From the NCBI GenBank assembly GCA_036417435.1, contig CM070903.1, forward strand, positions 78,051,501 to 78,115,500: a stretch of DNA of 64,000 nt. The letters are read 5' to 3'. The notes under the pieces are model-generated. The model saw only the letters and a list, made by a program, of their open reading frames with translations, was not told the DNA's origin and made no database searches. The DNA is from Inia geoffrensis (Eukaryota > Chordata > Mammalia > Artiodactyla > Iniidae). Position numbers and translations under genes: made by a program. This document shows positions 60,821 to 64,000 of this stretch, in pieces (the stretch's first letter is position 1; every line of letters begins with the position of its first letter).

Positions 60821-61315
60821 CGAAATGAAGCACATCTTGAGCGTGAGAGGAAGAGGGAATGAGAAGGAAATGAAAAAGACAGGTACTCCTGTTATCCTTG
60901 GGAGGTGAGGTGTAAGGAGAGGCTAGAAGTGTGAATTTGTTATCAAGTTAGTTATCTGCAGGTGGCACATATTCCTTGTGTACTGAGAAAAGACATGAAA
61001 ACTGCCTAATCTGAAATGAGTTAAAGTACTCCCAATGACTTAAGAGTTTAATAGCTTCTGCATCTCTGATTTCCAAGACTGAATTCAACAATTACAGGTC
61101 TTAAAAATAAAATGGAATTTAATCTATAAAGAGAAGATCGTATAACTTGCAACAAAGCATAATGACTCTACAAACCATCTATCTCAGTAAAACTGTCAAA
61201 AACGTTAATTTGCATGTCCACTTTCACTAAATTGTGTTTTAACATTTTATATGCTCTTCATAAGTGTGAAGTTTTACTTTTAAATACTGGCCAAGTAAAC
61301 CAAACCAAACCAAGC
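60821..61315. other. Gene-free AT-rich DNA
   Basis: I see no gene and no repeat I can name. Confidence 0.5.
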
Positions 61316-61321
61316 ACATCT

Positions 61322-62240
61322 ATTTTTTTTTTTTTTATAGATCTTTATTGGAGTATAATTGCTTCACAATACTGTGTTAGTTTCTGTTGCACAACAAAGC
61401 GAATCAGCCATATGCATACACGTGTCCCAATATCCCCTCCCTTTTGAGCCTCCCTCACACCCTCCCTATCCCACCCCTCTAGGTCATCGCAAAGCACAGA
61501 GCCGATCCCCCTGTGCTATGTGGCTGCTTCCCACCAGCCAATTATTTTACATTCGGTAGTGTATATATGTCCATGCCGCTCTCTCACTTCACCCCAGCTT
61601 CCCCCTTCCACCCTATGTCCTCAAGTCCATTCTCTATGTCTACCTCTTTATTCCTGCCCTGCAACTAGGTTCATTAGTACCATGTGGGTTTTCTTGTTTT
61701 GTTTTGTTTTGTTTTTTAGATTCCATATATATGCGTTAGCGTACGGTGTTTGTTTTTCTCTTTCTGATTTACTTCACCCTGTATGACAGACTCTAAGTCC
61801 ATCCACCTCACTACAAATAACTCAGTTTCATTTATTTTTATGGCTGAGTAATATTGCATTGTATGTATGTGTCACATCTTCTTAATCCATTCACCTGTTG
61901 ATTGACATTTAGGTTGGTTCCATGTCCTGCCTACTGTAAATAGTGCTGAAATGAATATTGTGCTACATATATCTTTTTGAATTACGGTTTTCTCAGGGTA
62001 TATGCCCAGTAGTGGGATTGCTGGGTCATATGGTAGTTCTACTTTTAGTTTTATAAGGGCGCTCCATTCTGTTTTCCATAGTGGTTGTATCAATTTATAT
62101 TCCCACCAACAGTGCAGAAGTGTTTCCTTTTCTCCACACCCTCTCTAGCATTTACTGTTTCTAGATTTTTTGATAATGGCCATTCTGACCGGTGTGAGGT
62201 GATACCTCGTTGTAGTTTTGATTTGCATTTCTCTAATAAT
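61322..62240 (-). mobile_element. L1, 3' segment of a 5'-inverted (twin-primed) insertion
   Basis: A T run, then the antisense 3' UTR and ORF2 C-terminus (minus-strand residues such as [17 protein letters not shown]), ending at 62240 within 'ctctaataat'. The next base begins the same L1 in opposite orientation. Confidence 0.94.
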
Positions 62241-62850
62241 AGACCAATGGTACAGGATAGAATGCCCAGAGATAAACTCATGCACATATGGGCACCGAAT
62301 TTACGACAAAGGAGGCAAGAACATACAATGGAGAAAAGACAGTCTCTTCAATAAGTGGTGCTGGGAAAACTGGACAGCTATATGCAAAAGAATGAAATTA
62401 GAACACTCCCTAACCCCACTTAACACCATACACAAAAATAAACTCCAAATGGATTAAAGGCTTAAATGTAAGACTAGACACTATAAAACTCTTAGAGGAA
62501 AACAGGAAAAACACTTTTTGACAAAAACTACAGAAAGATCTTTTCTGACCCACCTCCTAGAGTAATGGAAGTAAAAACAAAAATAAACAAATGGGACTTA
62601 ATTAAACTTAAAAGCTTTTGCACAGCAAAGGATATAAATAAGATGGAAAGACAGCTCTCAGAATGGGAGAAAATATTTGCAAATGAAACAACAGACAAAG
62701 GATTAATCTCCAAAATATACAAACAGCCCATGGAGCTCAATATCAAAAAAATAAACAATCCAGCTGAAAACTGGGTGGAAGACCTAAATAGACATTTCAC
62801 CAAGGAAGACATACAGATGGCCAAGAGGCACATGAAAAGATGTTCAACAG
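62241..62850 (+). mobile_element. L1, inverted 5' segment of the twin-primed insertion
   Basis: Sense ORF2 sequence from [12 protein letters not shown] through [23 protein letters not shown] (here frame-broken), [16 protein letters not shown] and [13 protein letters not shown]. Its outer end (KRCST) is next to the L1 coordinate where the other segment starts (LIIREMQ), exactly as twin priming predicts. The junction shows AATA microhomology. Confidence 0.94.
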
Positions 62851-62863
62851 TACATCTATTTTT

Positions 62864-63066
62864 TTTTTTTTTTTTTTTTTGCGGTATGTGGGCGTGAGAG
62901 GCTCCTCTCCTGTTGTGGAGCACAGGCTCTGGACGCACAGGCTCAGCGGCCATGGCTCACGGGCCCAGCCGCTCCGTGGCATGCGGGATCTTCCCAGACC
63001 AGGGCACGAACCTGTGTTCCCTGCATCGTCAGACGGACTCTCAACCACTGCTCCACCAGCGAAGCC
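62864..63066 (-). mobile_element. Young CHR-type SINE inserted at the L1's target site
   Basis: Antisense copy, long T run at left, head ending near 63066 (GAAGCCC with one change in the usual GGGAAGCCC). Duplication CAGTACATCTATTTTT at 62848-62863 and 63067-63082. The same ACATCTATTTTT is the left target copy of the L1 (61316-61327), so the SINE used the L1's right duplication. Confidence 0.95.
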
Positions 63067-63082
63067 CAGTACATCTATTTTT

Positions 63083-64000
63083 AAGAGAATTTGCCATATC
63101 TTAGAGCTCACCTGAATCCTACTACGAATTATGGCAGAGGTGGGATGGGGAAGAGTGGCAATTTAGAAATTTGAGTGATGAAATCAAATAGAACATATTA
63201 GATTATATGTTAGTCCTGAAATTTGGATATAAACTTATGCAAAGGAAAAGTCACACATAAACATTTGTCATTTAAAACAAAATTTCAAGTGCTCTGTAAT
63301 GCTATAAGTGTTATAGACATTTTTACAACCACAAAAGAAAATATTATAATAATATTACAAATGGAAAATGCAAGTCTGGATCAATACACAAAACTAATGG
63401 AAGCCATAAAGTTTTAGAGGAAGCATTTATGACTGTCACAGTTTATTTGAACAGTATGTGTCTTGGCACCCAGAGAACAATCCTCCTCGTCTCCTCCGGC
63501 ATCAAGGTTCCTAGCTCAAAAATCAGAATTCTTACTTGAATAACAGTTTGACAATTTTGTGTTTATCAAAAGGAATGAAATCTAAAGCGACTATGTAAGA
63601 ATAGTTTGCATGTTCTCATTGAACAAACATTTGTAAATTGACCTCTGCTTATGTAAATTACCAAGTTGAGGGGTGGTAATAGGTTGGACAACTTTTATGC
63701 CAATTAAAAAATTCCCACCACCTTTTGGCTCTGGCTACCGCTGTGACAACCAGCAGTCTTCAGATATATCTTAACAGTTCCTCATTTCTTGCTTTTTGCC
63801 CTAGGGCTTCTCTTATGTCTCAATACAGGATGCCGTGGGAGCTGACGCAGCCTTTCTGGAACAGCTAGAGAGACAGGAGTCAGGGGATAAAAATCCCTCT
63901 CTCAAATGTCCTTAGACTGACAGTTCTGAGACATATTCTTAGTCTTCAGAAACTCTGCAGGGAAATTTAGTTCTGGCTGTTCATAGCAGAACCAAGTCAA
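63083..64000. other. Gene-free DNA
   Basis: I see no gene and no repeat I can name. The balanced-composition stretch near 63710-63900 could be unique or a diverged repeat. Confidence 0.4.

Noticed and set aside
1..64000. A novel multi-gene system (operon, defence island or biosynthetic cluster)
   Set aside because: Sequence composition, repeats and lack of intact genes show a mammalian repeat-rich intergenic region; I found no set of co-oriented intact genes.

Overview
This window is mammalian nuclear DNA, AT-rich and gene-poor. I found no functional protein-coding gene, no tRNA or rRNA gene, no CRISPR array and no bacterial or viral operon. The lineage clue is the SINEs: ten copies share a tRNA-derived head (GGGCTTCCCTGGTGGC), an A-box-like and B-box-like pair, and a body ending in GCGTACCGC plus poly(A). 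I recognise these as the CHR-type SINEs of whales and their relatives. With the L1 3' ends they point to a cetacean (dolphin or whale). This rests on recognition, not on a database search.

The only gene-derived object is a full-length processed pseudogene (retrocopy) of PLEKHA3 (FAPP1, a PI4P/ARF1-binding PH-domain protein) at about 57.33-59.80 kb. It has a GC-rich 5' UTR, a start codon, an intronless coding region broken by frameshifts and a stop, a 1.2 kb 3' UTR, a poly(A) signal, a poly(A) tail and a target-site duplication. Its first 96 codons, nearly the whole PH domain, are still open.

Layout. 0-7 kb: ancient L1, MIR and L2 debris with simple repeats. 7.1-7.6 kb: a MaLR (MLT1-type) LTR. 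7.65-10.8 kb: two abutting minus-strand L1 3' halves that appear to have exchanged sequence. 10.8-13 kb: two SINEs and a Tigger/MER2-like DNA element. 13.6-17 kb: an ancient minus-strand L1 interrupted by a MIR that is itself split by L1 pieces. 17-26.8 kb: MIR, L2, three young SINEs and unique DNA. 26.9-31.65 kb: a cluster of plus-strand L2 fragments with a younger L1 nested in it. 32.5-41.2 kb: L1 pieces, two SINEs (one with a duplicated head) and a young L1 nested in an old one. 41.2-57.3 kb: mostly unique DNA with L2, MIR, L1, an MLT1 LTR, a hAT MITE, a CR1/L3-like relic and an older SINE. 57.3-59.8 kb: the PLEKHA3 retrocopy. 59.9-63.1 kb: a young SINE and a 5'-inverted (twin-primed) L1 whose right target-site copy was later hit by another SINE.

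Nothing here works together as a pathway. The window records retrotransposition by L1 machinery (L1s in cis; SINEs and PLEKHA3 mRNA in trans) plus later rearrangement. The points most worth a second look are the open PH-domain ORF and GC island, the apparent L1-L1 conversion tract with a shared stop codon, the twin-priming/SINE reuse of one target site, the SINE with a 24-bp head duplication, the tail-only insertion at 18.95 kb, and a 48-bp perfect palindrome beside the retrocopy's poly(A) signal.
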